This document shows, piece after piece, positions 52,192 through 60,073 of a stretch of DNA of 64,000 bases. Position 1 is the stretch's first letter; every line of letters starts with the position of its first letter. A model generated the notes under the pieces. It made no database searches. It worked only from the letters and a program-made list of their open reading frames with translations, and was not told the DNA's origin. The DNA lies in the NCBI RefSeq assembly GCF_003254545.1, contig NZ_QJRH01000065.1, positions 124,001 through 188,000 on the forward strand, given 5' to 3'. This DNA is from Flavobacterium tistrianum. GTDB lineage: Bacteria > Bacteroidota > Bacteroidia > Flavobacteriales > Flavobacteriaceae. A program made the translations under genes and the position numbers.

Positions 52192-52468
52192 GTAGCTTAG
52201 TGGTTTGGTTGGCGCGAATTTAAATAATTAAGTAAGAAAAGTTTCTTAGTTTGTCATTTTTTTTAAGAAAATAATTAACAAAATCGCGAATTTGGATAAT
52301 CATCATAGTTTTAGAAACCCTGTAATTACTCGCGCTACGGGATTTTGGTCTTGTATTAGATTTAGTACAAAAAGAGAAGACCGATGCTTTTTTAGTTGTG
52401 CGAAAAACGATACTTTTGTTTGATAGAAAGGTGTTTTAATGAAATAAAAAACTTTAAAGAATTTTAAA
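52192..52468. other. Non-coding gap before the XRE gene
   Basis: This gap holds no convincing gene, only the start of an AT-rich leader. A segment near 52318-52370 (CCTGTAATTACTCGCGCTACGGG and following) looks like non-coding repeat-type DNA, but no second copy is in the window. Confidence 0.4.
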
Positions 52469-52476
52469 TATCTTTG
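52469..52476 (+). promoter_or_regulatory. -7 element of the XRE gene, four bases before ATG
   Basis: TATCTTTG fits TAnnTTTG, with only AATT before the ATG at 52481. Confidence 0.6.
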
Positions 52477-52480
52477 AATT

Positions 52481-52903
52481 ATGAGCACAGCAACAAAACC
52501 AAAACATATCGGCAGAAATATCAGCCGAATTAGAGAGCTTAGAGGTATGAAACAAGAAGCGCTTGCTATTTCTATTGGAGTAAGCCAGCAATCTGTTTCT
52601 AATATTGAGGGAAGTGAAACCATCGATGACGAAAAACTAAATAAAATTGCCGAAGTTTTAGGCGTTTCTGCAGAGACTATTAAGAATTTTAGTGATGAAG
52701 GAGTATTCAATTACTTTAATACTTTTAACGAACCTAATTTTGCAAATAGTAATGGTGCATTTGGTCAAAATAATAATTGTTCATTCAATCCAATCGATAA
52801 GTTGATTGAAGCTTATGATGAAAATAAGAAACTTTATGAGCGTTTATTAGAATCTGAAAAAGAGAAGATTTCTTATTTGGAAAAGTTGCTTAAAGAGAAA
52901 TAG
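52481..52903 (+). CDS. XRE-family helix-turn-helix regulator
   Basis: The 140-residue protein has an HTH_3 domain at about 10-68 (IGRNISRIRELRGMKQEALAISIGVSQQSVSNIEGSETIDDEKLNKIAEVLGVSAETIKNF), an Asn-rich linker and a C-terminal coiled coil (DKLIEAYDENKKLYERLLESEKEKISYLEKLLKEK) for dimerisation. It converges on the Thoeris operon and may be a stand-alone repressor; no link to Thoeris control is shown. Its transcript looks leaderless. Confidence 0.88.
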   Translation: MSTATKPKHIGRNISRIRELRGMKQEALAISIGVSQQSVSNIEGSETIDDEKLNKIAEVLGVSAETIKNFSDEGVFNYFNTFNEPNFANSNGAFGQNNNCSFNPIDKLIEAYDENKKLYERLLESEKEKISYLEKLLKEK

Positions 52904-52930
52904 GATTTTATAAAATAGTATAAAAATGGA

Positions 52931-52966
52931 AAAAAGAGACTTTTGTGAGAAAGTCTCTTTTTTTTG
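52931..52966. terminator. Terminator between the XRE gene and the Thoeris operon
   Basis: AAAAAGAGACTTT pairs with AAAGTCTCTTTTT across a six-base loop, followed on the plus strand by a T run. On the minus strand it also ends in T, so it may serve both convergent units. Confidence 0.85.
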
Positions 52967-52995
52967 TTTGTATTAGTTCGCATTTGTACTGCGAA

Positions 52996-53574
52996 TTATC
53001 TATTTCTTAACCATTCAGATATAGGAATTACCTTGTTGTTCCCGTTTATTTCAGGATAAACAACGTAAGTTCCTGATGATCTATATGTCCCTTTAAAGGT
53101 TTGTGCATAATCTATTTGATAAATGTAAGGGTATATTTGTAAATATTCGCTACCGGAAAAACTAATGTGATCTTTTTCAATAGGTAAAATGGCTATATGT
53201 TCAATATATTTTTCAGCGTCACCTAAGCCCAATTCCCAATTACACCATTTTGAATTAATTGCCTCTTCAGTTGCTAATAGTATAAATTTATGATTTTCTT
53301 TAATTTTTTGCTTTATTCTTACTGCAGTTTGTCCAGAAGTTTTTTTAGGCATTCCCTCGTCTAACCAATCTACATATACATCTACACCGAAATTCTTTAA
53401 TAAAGAAATAGCACCTTCTAATTTTTCTCCTTCGTCATGTTTGTGAGATAAAAATATTTTTGTTTTGTAAGTAGTACTTTCATTTTTGTAAGATTTTAAA
53501 CTTTCACTTAAGTTTTGAAAAGTTTTTATAGATCGCCTTTGATTTCTAAGTTGTGATTCTGAAATAAAACTCAT
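52996..53574 (-). CDS. thsB: Thoeris TIR-domain protein, second ThsB (classical TIR type)
   Basis: The 192-residue protein has an N-terminal helical lead and a TIR domain from about residue 37: KTKIFLSHKHDEGE (box 1), FGVDVYVDWLDEGMP, and FILLATEEAINSKWCNWELGLGD, where E114 is the expected NAD-cleaving catalytic Glu. The sequence is of the TIR_2-like group and differs from the other TIR protein in the operon. It is expected to convert NAD+ into a cyclic ADP-ribose signal on phage infection. It starts two bases after the stop of the upstream thsB. Confidence 0.85.
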   Translation of the reverse strand: MSFISESQLRNQRRSIKTFQNLSESLKSYKNESTTYKTKIFLSHKHDEGEKLEGAISLLKNFGVDVYVDWLDEGMPKKTSGQTAVRIKQKIKENHKFILLATEEAINSKWCNWELGLGDAEKYIEHIAILPIEKDHISFSGSEYLQIYPYIYQIDYAQTFKGTYRSSGTYVVYPEINGNNKVIPISEWLRNR

Positions 53575-53576
53575 GT

Positions 53577-54269
53577 CTATCTTAAATTTTTGGTTATATT
53601 ATAATTTTCTTTTTTGTCTCTAATCTCTATTGCCTTATCTAAATAGTATTTTATATTGTCAACAAAATCTTCCCATTTTATCGATTGGATATAGCTACTA
53701 TCGCCATGATAAATTGTGCTTCCATCACTACATTTAGTTGTAATTGGATTTTTTTCATTTAAGATGTTGTTACTCAATATTTTAAAGAGGAAATCGCTAT
53801 TTAATGAACGACAATTACAAGTAGAATTGTTAGTAATGTAATATTCATAACTACCCCATTCATCTGGTAATACAACAGCTAACATTCCATTGCAACAACT
53901 TGTTCTGCCATTTCGTGTTATTTCTTTGAGAGAATAAGAGATTTCCCAAGGCATCCACTGATTTTTTTCTGTTTCAAAAACATTTTTCATTCCCTTAGAA
54001 ACAAGGACAATAGTAACTGTACTATCATAAATTTTATCTCTAAGCTTTGAAGCAATATGTTCATCTGAAAAGTTTGCTAAGCTCTCGCCATCATCTTCTC
54101 CTTTATAAATATTATCCCCCAATTCTAATTTTAGGGATAATTTATCAACATAATGACGAGCTTTAGTCTGAACCTTCATTTTTCTGCCAAAAAAATCTTC
54201 TTCATAAATATTTAAGTCTTTTACACTGGTATCAGCATATTTATACGAAACAAAAATTTTTCTTCCCAT
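53577..54269 (-). CDS. thsB: Thoeris TIR-domain protein ThsB (DUF1863-type)
   Basis: The 230-residue protein opens MGRKIFVSYKYADTSVKDL, and has a TIR-like core with YDSTVTIVLVSKGMKNVFETEKNQWMPWEISYSLKE; E109 follows the Trp at the position of the catalytic Glu in ThsB. The pattern is that of PF08937 (DUF1863), the usual ThsB family. It should sense phage and make the signal that opens ThsA. Its ATG overlaps the ThsA stop (TAATG), so the two are translationally coupled. A Cys cluster near 150-165 is an odd feature. Confidence 0.88.
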   Translation of the reverse strand: MGRKIFVSYKYADTSVKDLNIYEEDFFGRKMKVQTKARHYVDKLSLKLELGDNIYKGEDDGESLANFSDEHIASKLRDKIYDSTVTIVLVSKGMKNVFETEKNQWMPWEISYSLKEITRNGRTSCCNGMLAVVLPDEWGSYEYYITNNSTCNCRSLNSDFLFKILSNNILNEKNPITTKCSDGSTIYHGDSSYIQSIKWEDFVDNIKYYLDKAIEIRDKKENYNITKNLR

Positions 54270-55711
54270 TATTTTATTATTTTTTTGATGATTGAAACTA
54301 TGTTAATTGCAGCATTTTCTAAGTTGTCTTTTTCAATTTTAATTTTTTTTATATCATTAAATATCTCTTCAGATAAATGATATTTATCAAATTGATTAGA
54401 TATTTCTTCAAAAATTTCTTTAGCGATATAGCCAGTATAGTGAATGGGGATAGGTATTAAACCTTTCGACATGGCTATTTCAAATTCTTTTTTAACGCCA
54501 TCTGCATTTAGAATGTCATTATCAATTTGTTTATTTCCAAAGATTATAAGTATAATACCTGCTTGGGATATCATATTGTGCCGATATTCTTCCCGAAGCT
54601 GGTCTAATGTCTTTCCACCTGATTGGAATTGCGGAAAAGGTTTTAATAACAATTGATTTTCTGTATATTTTTTTGGATTTGAATAAATAGCATCGAGTGC
54701 ACCATTTATTATTGCACTGCCTACGCCAAGACCAAAACCATTCACAACTCTTAAATTTGCTTTAATAATTTCTTTTGAAAGTAGATGTATGAAATTTTGC
54801 GCTTCAAGGGGAGTAAAATCTCCATATTCTTGAGCGCTTCCTGAAATAAATATGGAATGTGAATTATATCTTTTTTCAATTTCTTGTAGTATTGAAGTTA
54901 ATTCATTATAGTTTTCAATAAAAATTGTTTGTACTTTATAGCGAGCAAGTTCTTTGATAAACAAATCTTGTTTTATTTTTTCATATTGAAATTTAACTTC
55001 ATTATTGTTCCAATCGCTCAAAGATGTTCTCTTCATTATACAATAATGATCTTTGCTTCTATCACTATATCGATGCGTTAATCTACCAAAAACGTAATTT
55101 ATATTTGGATCTGTAAAGCTAAATCCTATAAATAAAAATGATTTAGTGATTAATTCAGAATTTAGAATTGAAACGAATGGCTCATGAGTGTAATAATATT
55201 TTTCGTAATCTTCTTTTAATAAAATTGCTTTAGTTGGTTTATCTTTATCACCATGCATTTTGTATAATATACACGCCCTATTATCTTTATTAATAAATAA
55301 ATCGTCTACTTCACTTTTTATATCAACTCTTTTTGAAATTTTGTCGTGAGCATCTTCAATTAAATCGTCATAGTTTGTTGTCCAAATTGTGTTAAAAGGT
55401 AATCTAGCAATTATGCGATGGTTTTCTGTCTCAATATCAGCATCTATAAATTCATTGACGATTTTTTCATCAATTCGATTTCTGTTATTATTTTTATTTT
55501 TATGAAATTGTGCAATAGAAATTAAATCTGGTTCATCGTCAATTTCCAAACCCAATTCTGTTGCTAAATCTCTCAATAAACCTTTCCAGTCAACAAAACC
55601 TGCAGATTTAGACATGCCAGCTCCAACAAATATAGTTGCTGTTCCCTGGCGTAATTTGCTAACATAATCATTTATAAAGCCATTTATTTCGGGAGTGTTA
55701 AAATTCATCAT
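54269..55711 (-). CDS. thsA: Thoeris effector ThsA (SIR2 NADase with SLOG signal-binding domain)
   Basis: The 480-residue protein has an N-terminal SIR2 domain (to about 280) with TIFVGAGMSKSAGF, the catalytic pair N113 (WTTNYDD) and H153 (YKMHGD), and a C-terminal SLOG domain (285-480) with FISGSAQEYGDF and GFGLGVGS. As recalled from the Bacillus cereus protein, catalysis uses N112 and H152 and signal binding uses R371, K388 and E403; here R377, K394 and E409 stand exactly six positions later. On signal it should degrade NAD and abort infection. It is the first gene of the operon. Confidence 0.92.
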   Translation of the reverse strand: MMNFNTPEINGFINDYVSKLRQGTATIFVGAGMSKSAGFVDWKGLLRDLATELGLEIDDEPDLISIAQFHKNKNNNRNRIDEKIVNEFIDADIETENHRIIARLPFNTIWTTNYDDLIEDAHDKISKRVDIKSEVDDLFINKDNRACILYKMHGDKDKPTKAILLKEDYEKYYYTHEPFVSILNSELITKSFLFIGFSFTDPNINYVFGRLTHRYSDRSKDHYCIMKRTSLSDWNNNEVKFQYEKIKQDLFIKELARYKVQTIFIENYNELTSILQEIEKRYNSHSIFISGSAQEYGDFTPLEAQNFIHLLSKEIIKANLRVVNGFGLGVGSAIINGALDAIYSNPKKYTENQLLLKPFPQFQSGGKTLDQLREEYRHNMISQAGIILIIFGNKQIDNDILNADGVKKEFEIAMSKGLIPIPIHYTGYIAKEIFEEISNQFDKYHLSEEIFNDIKKIKIEKDNLENAAINIVSIIKKIIK

Positions 55712-55936
55712 ATTTTATTTTGGTTGTTAGTTAAGTGTTTGTCAAAAGCAAATTTGACTTTTTTTTGAGTTCAAATATTACGGAAATCCATAATTCAACA
55801 AATTTATTTTCAAACAATTATATCAATAAATTAAAACTCAACACCAAGTACTTCTACGTATTTTTTAAAACCCATAAAAAACAAAAAAGCCTACTTAAAA
55901 AAGTTGAGCTTTTTAAAAATTATCTAAATTGACAAA
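55712..55936. other. AT-rich gap upstream of the Thoeris operon
   Basis: This gap holds the presumed thsA promoter. The nearest -7 match on the minus strand is AATATTTG at 55772-55779, one base off the consensus. At the far end (55917-55950) single arms of the AATTATCTAAATTGACAAATTATC repeat appear. A short plus-strand frame here has no coding character. Confidence 0.45.
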
Positions 55937-56650
55937 TTATCTAATTGGCAACTTGTTTAGCAGAATCTGATATTTCCTTCCCACAGGAACAATATCTCCA
56001 TTAGACATGGTAAGATTTTTGGCAGTTACAGCAGAAATTTTAGTTGTATTTACAATATAAGATCGATGCACTTGGAGAAAGTGTGCACAATCAATTTCGG
56101 CACTTATGCTCGCAAGCGAACCGTAAATGACGATTGGAGATTTTAGTTTGCAATTGTACAATTTCATGTAATTACCCAAACTTTCAATGTATAAAATATC
56201 AGAAAGAGGCGTTTCAATTACTTGTCCGTTAGAGCGGTAAGAAAGCACTTTTTGGTCTGTGGTGTTTTCCTTTTTTAGGTTATTTCCCGAATGATACGTT
56301 TTGGCTTTTTCTATTGCTTTTGAGAATTTATCAAACGAAATAGGTTTCATTAAATAATCTATCGCATCGTTTTGATAAGCCGAAAGCGCAAAGTCAGAAT
56401 AAGCCGTTGTCACAATTGTAATGGGGCGTTTGGGTTGCAGTTCCATCAATTCAACACCCGAAATTACAGGCATATTAATGTCGAGAAAAATAATATCGTA
56501 TTGGTTTTCGTTGAGCAGTTTTATGGCTTCCATACCATTAAAAGCGCTTCCAGAATGTTCCAGTTCGTCAAATTTTGAGATGTGCGAAATCAAGGCTTTA
56601 TGCGCCGGCGACTCGTCATCGATTATTAGACAGCGGTAGGTAAGTGCCAT
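55937..56650 (-). CDS. LytR/AlgR-type response regulator (LytTR DNA-binding)
   Basis: The 237-residue protein has a receiver domain with D11/D12 and phospho-acceptor D57 (YDIIFLDINMP), then a LytTR domain at about 135-235 (VLSYRSNGQVIETPLSDILYIESLGNYMKLYNCK ... FLQVHRSYIVNTTKISAV). It binds DNA directly repeated sites. It overlaps the histidine kinase gene upstream by 25 bases and is surely its partner. A candidate direct-repeat operator lies upstream of the kinase gene. Confidence 0.92.
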   Translation of the reverse strand: MALTYRCLIIDDESPAHKALISHISKFDELEHSGSAFNGMEAIKLLNENQYDIIFLDINMPVISGVELMELQPKRPITIVTTAYSDFALSAYQNDAIDYLMKPISFDKFSKAIEKAKTYHSGNNLKKENTTDQKVLSYRSNGQVIETPLSDILYIESLGNYMKLYNCKLKSPIVIYGSLASISAEIDCAHFLQVHRSYIVNTTKISAVTAKNLTMSNGDIVPVGRKYQILLNKLPIR

Positions 56651-57621
56651 ATACTCAATTTTACGATAAAGATATCTTTTTCTTTTTTACAGCTCAAATC
56701 GTGTTTTAGACGATATACTTCTAGACGTCTTTTTAGGTTTTCAATTCCAATTCCTGTGCTCGAAAGACGTGATCCCGAATCAAGATAGTTGTTTTTTAAA
56801 GTAAAAACAACGCTTCGGCAATTTACCTTCAAATCAAGATTGATAAAAGGTTCTGCAGTTTCGGCAGAAAACTTCACTGCATTTTCTACCAAAGGCAGAA
56901 AGAACAAAGGCGGAATCTCGATTTGGTCGTGAACACCTTCAATTTTTTGCGTTACAGCAAGTCTTTCGTTTCTAAACGTATAATATTCAATGTATTTTTT
57001 GATAAAGGCAATTTCTTCCTGCATTAAAACAAAATCTTTCTTAGAAGCTTCTATCTGATAACGCAGCAAATCTGAGAGATTCAGTATTCGATCTGGAACT
57101 TTTTCTGGTTCTAATAAAGCTTCTCCGTAAAGGTTATTCATAGCATTCAATAAAAAATGCGGATTCAATTGCTGTTTTAAAAACGAAAGTTCCGATTTGA
57201 AATTCATAATATCTTTATCTGCCTGACTCATTTTTTTGCTAATCACGATATGCAGGAAATAAAAAAAACAGCCGTTTATAATAAGCGATACAATCTGAAG
57301 CGTTTTTAGATTTCCTAATTGGACAAGCGGAAGGAACCAATTCATGAAGAAATAAAAACAAGTCCAATAAGCCGCAAGAAGCGTGAAAAAGATTTTAAAC
57401 CTTTTATGAAATAAAAAAGGTTTGATGATGCAGATATTAAAAATCGTAATCCAGACAATGCACGGAAAATATCCCATGGCAATTTTACTGAGAATATAAG
57501 ACCAACTATGTCCGTCGAGTCTTACTTCGTCATAAATACAGGCCAAAATAACTAAATAAACAAGCGTATTTACGATTAGGTTTCGTAGAAAAAAGTTCTG
57601 GTAGATTTTTGCAATTGTCAT
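56626..57621 (-). CDS. LytS-like sensor histidine kinase
   Basis: The product of about 331 residues has four membrane helices (residues 15-130) and a His_kinase domain of the LytS group: FKSELSFLKQQLNPHFLLNAMNNLYGEALL with phospho-acceptor H155, and the ATPase region LPLVENAVKFS and GIGIENLKRRLEVY. A longer frame begins at 57708, but the -7 element at 57627-57634 lies within it, so ATG 57621 (MTIAKIYQNFF) is the likely start. It passes phosphate to the LytTR regulator that overlaps its 3' end. Confidence 0.88.
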   Translation of the reverse strand: MTIAKIYQNFFLRNLIVNTLVYLVILACIYDEVRLDGHSWSYILSKIAMGYFPCIVWITIFNICIIKPFLFHKRFKIFFTLLAAYWTCFYFFMNWFLPLVQLGNLKTLQIVSLIINGCFFYFLHIVISKKMSQADKDIMNFKSELSFLKQQLNPHFLLNAMNNLYGEALLEPEKVPDRILNLSDLLRYQIEASKKDFVLMQEEIAFIKKYIEYYTFRNERLAVTQKIEGVHDQIEIPPLFFLPLVENAVKFSAETAEPFINLDLKVNCRSVVFTLKNNYLDSGSRLSSTGIGIENLKRRLEVYRLKHDLSCKKEKDIFIVKLSIWHLPTAV

Positions 57622-57626
57622 AGCGG

Positions 57627-57634
57627 CAAAAATA
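57627..57634 (-). promoter_or_regulatory. -7 element of the two-component operon, five bases before ATG
   Basis: On the minus strand it reads TATTTTTG, followed by five bases and the ATG. Confidence 0.6.
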
Positions 57635-57672
57635 ATACAATCATATAGTTTGTAGGTATTTATAAAGAAAAA

Positions 57673-57717
57673 TTTATACCAACGCCATTCGTATAAATCA
57701 TACGCCATTGGTATAAA
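57673..57717. promoter_or_regulatory. Candidate LytTR operator: two ACGCCATT direct repeats in an inverted frame
   Basis: ACGCCATT lies at 57682-57689 and again at 57702-57709, exactly 20 bases apart, each followed by G/C GTATAAA. The whole is bounded by TTTATACCAA and TTGGTATAAA. It sits 40-90 bases upstream of the kinase promoter, a fitting place for autoregulation by a LytTR protein, which binds short direct repeats about two helical turns apart. Confidence 0.5.
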
Positions 57718-57790
57718 ATTGCTGTTAAAATAAGCACTTCTGCTTTATTTTTGAATTCGAATTTCTATACTCTTTTTAATAAAAATAAAA

Positions 57791-58036
57791 ATGTACCAGT
57801 TTAAAGATTTAAAAGATGCCGATATGGTCGTGGAGATTTTTAAAACAAATGTTCAGAAAGAATCTGATCGGGATTATGTCATGACGGTTATGCAAAATCA
57901 GTTTCCAGATTATAAAATCAATTTTGATCTGGAAGATTGTGATAAAATTTTAAGGATTGAAGGTGTTGATTTGGAATACGATAATGTTGTAAATCATGTT
58001 TCTAGTTTAGGCTATACTTGCATAAGATTGGAATAA
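57791..58036 (+). CDS. Small conserved-looking hypothetical protein
   Basis: The 81-residue product (MYQFKDLKDADMVVEIFKTNVQKESDRDYVMTVMQNQFPDYKINFDLEDCDKILRIEGVDLEYDNVV) looks like a small alpha-beta domain, with a beta-alpha-beta pattern but no CxxC metal motif. I cannot name a family. It is divergent from the kinase operon and 240 bases before the SulP gene; the gap between (58037-58279) holds only the SulP promoter. Confidence 0.65.
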   Translation: MYQFKDLKDADMVVEIFKTNVQKESDRDYVMTVMQNQFPDYKINFDLEDCDKILRIEGVDLEYDNVVNHVSSLGYTCIRLE

Positions 58037-58267
58037 TGTTTAAAAAAAATATATAAATCAGGTAAAAATACGCAGCTGTATTTTCTTTTTTTGTAAGTAT
58101 TTTGTGTAATATTTTAATTTAAAATTAAACGCAGAAATGTTCGGTTTTATACTTTCAATTTTCCTTTTTCTTTTAGAACAGTTAACTTAATTACACTGTT
58201 TAACTTCTACAATAATTACAGCTTTTTCATTACGAAAAGGTTTGTGCTTTTTTGCATATTATTTTTC

Positions 58268-58275
58268 TAATTTTG
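58268..58275 (+). promoter_or_regulatory. -7 element of the SulP gene, four bases before ATG
   Basis: TAATTTTG fits TAnnTTTG, with only TGCC before the ATG at 58280. Confidence 0.6.
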
Positions 58276-58279
58276 TGCC

Positions 58280-59809
58280 ATGAAAAAAGCGTTCCAACTC
58301 TTCGATTTTAGCCAGAAAGTCAATTACAAAAACGAAATTTTAGCAGGTTTGACTGTAGCAATGACTATGATTCCAGAATCGTTGTCGTTTGCTATTTTGG
58401 CTGGATTTCCGCCATTAGTTGGTCTGTATGCAGCTTTTATTGCCGGATTGGTTACGGCTATTTTTGGTGGAAGGCCTGGAATGATTTCGGGCGGAGCAGG
58501 AGCAACGGTAATTGTTTTGATCGCCTTGATGAAATCGCACGGAATAGAATATGTTTTTGCCGCTGTAGCTCTTGGTGGCATCGTTCAGATCTGTATTGGA
58601 CTTTTTAAACTTGGGAAATTTATTAGATTAGTTCCGCAACCCGTAATGTTTGGTTTTGTAAACGGTTTGGCAGTTGTCATTTTTATGTCGCAGTTGGAAC
58701 AGTTTAAAACGGTTATCAATGGACAGGTTTCTTGGCTTCAAGGAACGCCACTTTATATAATGTTGGGTTTGGTAGCTTTGACTATTGCGATTGTTTTGGT
58801 TTTTCCTAAAATAACAAAAACAGTTCCTGCATCTTTAGTAGCTATTATGGTTGTTTTTGCTTTGGTAATTATTTTTAATATCGAAACCAAAACAGTAGAA
58901 GATATCGCTTCGGTTCAAGGCGGATTTCCTCCGTTTCATATTCCGAATATTCCGTTTTCTTTAGAAACTTTAAAAGTGATATTTCCGTATTCGGTAATTG
59001 TTGCGGCTGTTGGTTTGACTGAAGGTTTGCTTACGCTGAATTTAGTTGATGAAATTACAGGAACTCGTGGAAACAGCAATAGAGAATGTATCGCACAAGG
59101 AAGCTCGAACATTTTAAACGGTTTTTTCTACGGAATGGGTGGCTGTCCGATGATTGCTCAAACGCTAATAAATCTTGGTGCAGGATCTAGAGCCAGACTT
59201 TCGGGAATTATTGCGGCTTTGACCATTTTAATTATCATACTTTTTGGAGCGCCTGTAATTGGTAAATTGCCAATGGCAGCTTTGGTAGGGGTTATGATGA
59301 TGGTAGCTATTACCACTTTTGAATGGGCAAGTTTCAGAATTATTAATAAAATGCCACGACATGATATTTTTGTTGGAATTCTAGTGGCTTTAATTACAAT
59401 TGTGTTGCATAATCTGGCTTTGGCAGTTTTAATAGGTGTAATTATTTCGGCTTTGGTTTTTGCTTGGGAAAGTGCCAAAAGAATTCGCGCTAGACATTAT
59501 ATCGATGAAAACGGAGTAAAGCATTACGAAATTTTTGGGCCATTATTTTTTGGTTCAACAACTGTATTTTTAGAAAAATTTGATATTCAGAACGATCCTG
59601 AGCATATTATAATTGATTTTAAAGAAAGCCGTGTTTCTGATATGTCGGCAATTGAAGCTTTGAATAATATTACTAAAAAGTACAGTCTGCTTAATAAAAC
59701 AGTAGAACTACAGCATTTAAGTGCTGATTGCAGACAATTGCTGAAAAATGCTGATGCGGTTATTAAGGTGAATATTATTGAAGATCCGACTTATAAAGTC
59801 GTGTCTTAA
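58280..59809 (+). CDS. SulP-family inorganic anion transporter
   Basis: The 509-residue membrane protein has the SulP opening NEILAGLTVAMTMIPESLSFAILAGFPPLVGLYAAFIAGLV, about ten to twelve helices and a C-terminal STAS domain (about 415-509: YEIFGPLFFGSTTVFLEKF ... EHIIIDFKESRVSDMSAIEAL). It imports sulfate, bicarbonate or another anion across the inner membrane; the substrate is not readable from sequence. The mRNA is probably leaderless. Confidence 0.92.
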   Translation: MKKAFQLFDFSQKVNYKNEILAGLTVAMTMIPESLSFAILAGFPPLVGLYAAFIAGLVTAIFGGRPGMISGGAGATVIVLIALMKSHGIEYVFAAVALGGIVQICIGLFKLGKFIRLVPQPVMFGFVNGLAVVIFMSQLEQFKTVINGQVSWLQGTPLYIMLGLVALTIAIVLVFPKITKTVPASLVAIMVVFALVIIFNIETKTVEDIASVQGGFPPFHIPNIPFSLETLKVIFPYSVIVAAVGLTEGLLTLNLVDEITGTRGNSNRECIAQGSSNILNGFFYGMGGCPMIAQTLINLGAGSRARLSGIIAALTILIIILFGAPVIGKLPMAALVGVMMMVAITTFEWASFRIINKMPRHDIFVGILVALITIVLHNLALAVLIGVIISALVFAWESAKRIRARHYIDENGVKHYEIFGPLFFGSTTVFLEKFDIQNDPEHIIIDFKESRVSDMSAIEALNNITKKYSLLNKTVELQHLSADCRQLLKNADAVIKVNIIEDPTYKVVS

Positions 59810-59823
59810 GAATGAGATAATGT

Positions 59824-60060
59824 GTCAATTTGATAATTAGATAATGATATTGACAACGTGTATCTGTAGAGACGCACTGCAGTGCGTCTACGCAAAGTAT
59901 ATAAAACACAAACCCGACAGGTTTTTAAAATCTGTCGGGTTTGTTATGTTTATAGGCTTGTCAGACTGAGCGGAGTCGAAGTCCACGTGCCAATTGGAGC
60001 GCCCTTCGACTCCGCTCAGGGTGACAATCATCATCAAATTATCTAATTATCAAATTGCCA
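59824..60060. repeat. Multi-layer nested palindromic element
   Basis: Outer arms TCAATTTGATAATTAGATAAT and ATTATCTAATTATCAAATTG enclose three separate hairpins: GTAGAGACGCACTGCAGTGC at 59866-59891, CAAACCCGACAG facing CTGTCGGGTTTG at 59909-59943, and TTGTCAGACTGAGCGGAGTC facing GACTCCGCTCAGGGTGACAA at 59958-60027. It fills the convergent gap between the SulP and pyrophosphatase genes. The middle hairpin may terminate transcription. Confidence 0.85.
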
Positions 60061-60073
60061 CATTTATCTAATT

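Noticed and set aside
52303..52710. 135-codon minus-strand frame over the XRE gene start
   Set aside because: It is antisense to the clear HTH gene and its promoter, and its C-terminal part comes from non-coding repeat-like DNA.
52481..55711. Integrated prophage or plasmid carrying Thoeris
   Set aside because: No integrase, phage structural or replication genes and no attachment-site repeats flank the block; only the AT-rich composition hints at transfer.
55735..55932. 65-codon plus-strand frame upstream of thsA
   Set aside because: Low-complexity AT-rich translation with no domain, promoter or conserved pattern; it covers the thsA promoter region.
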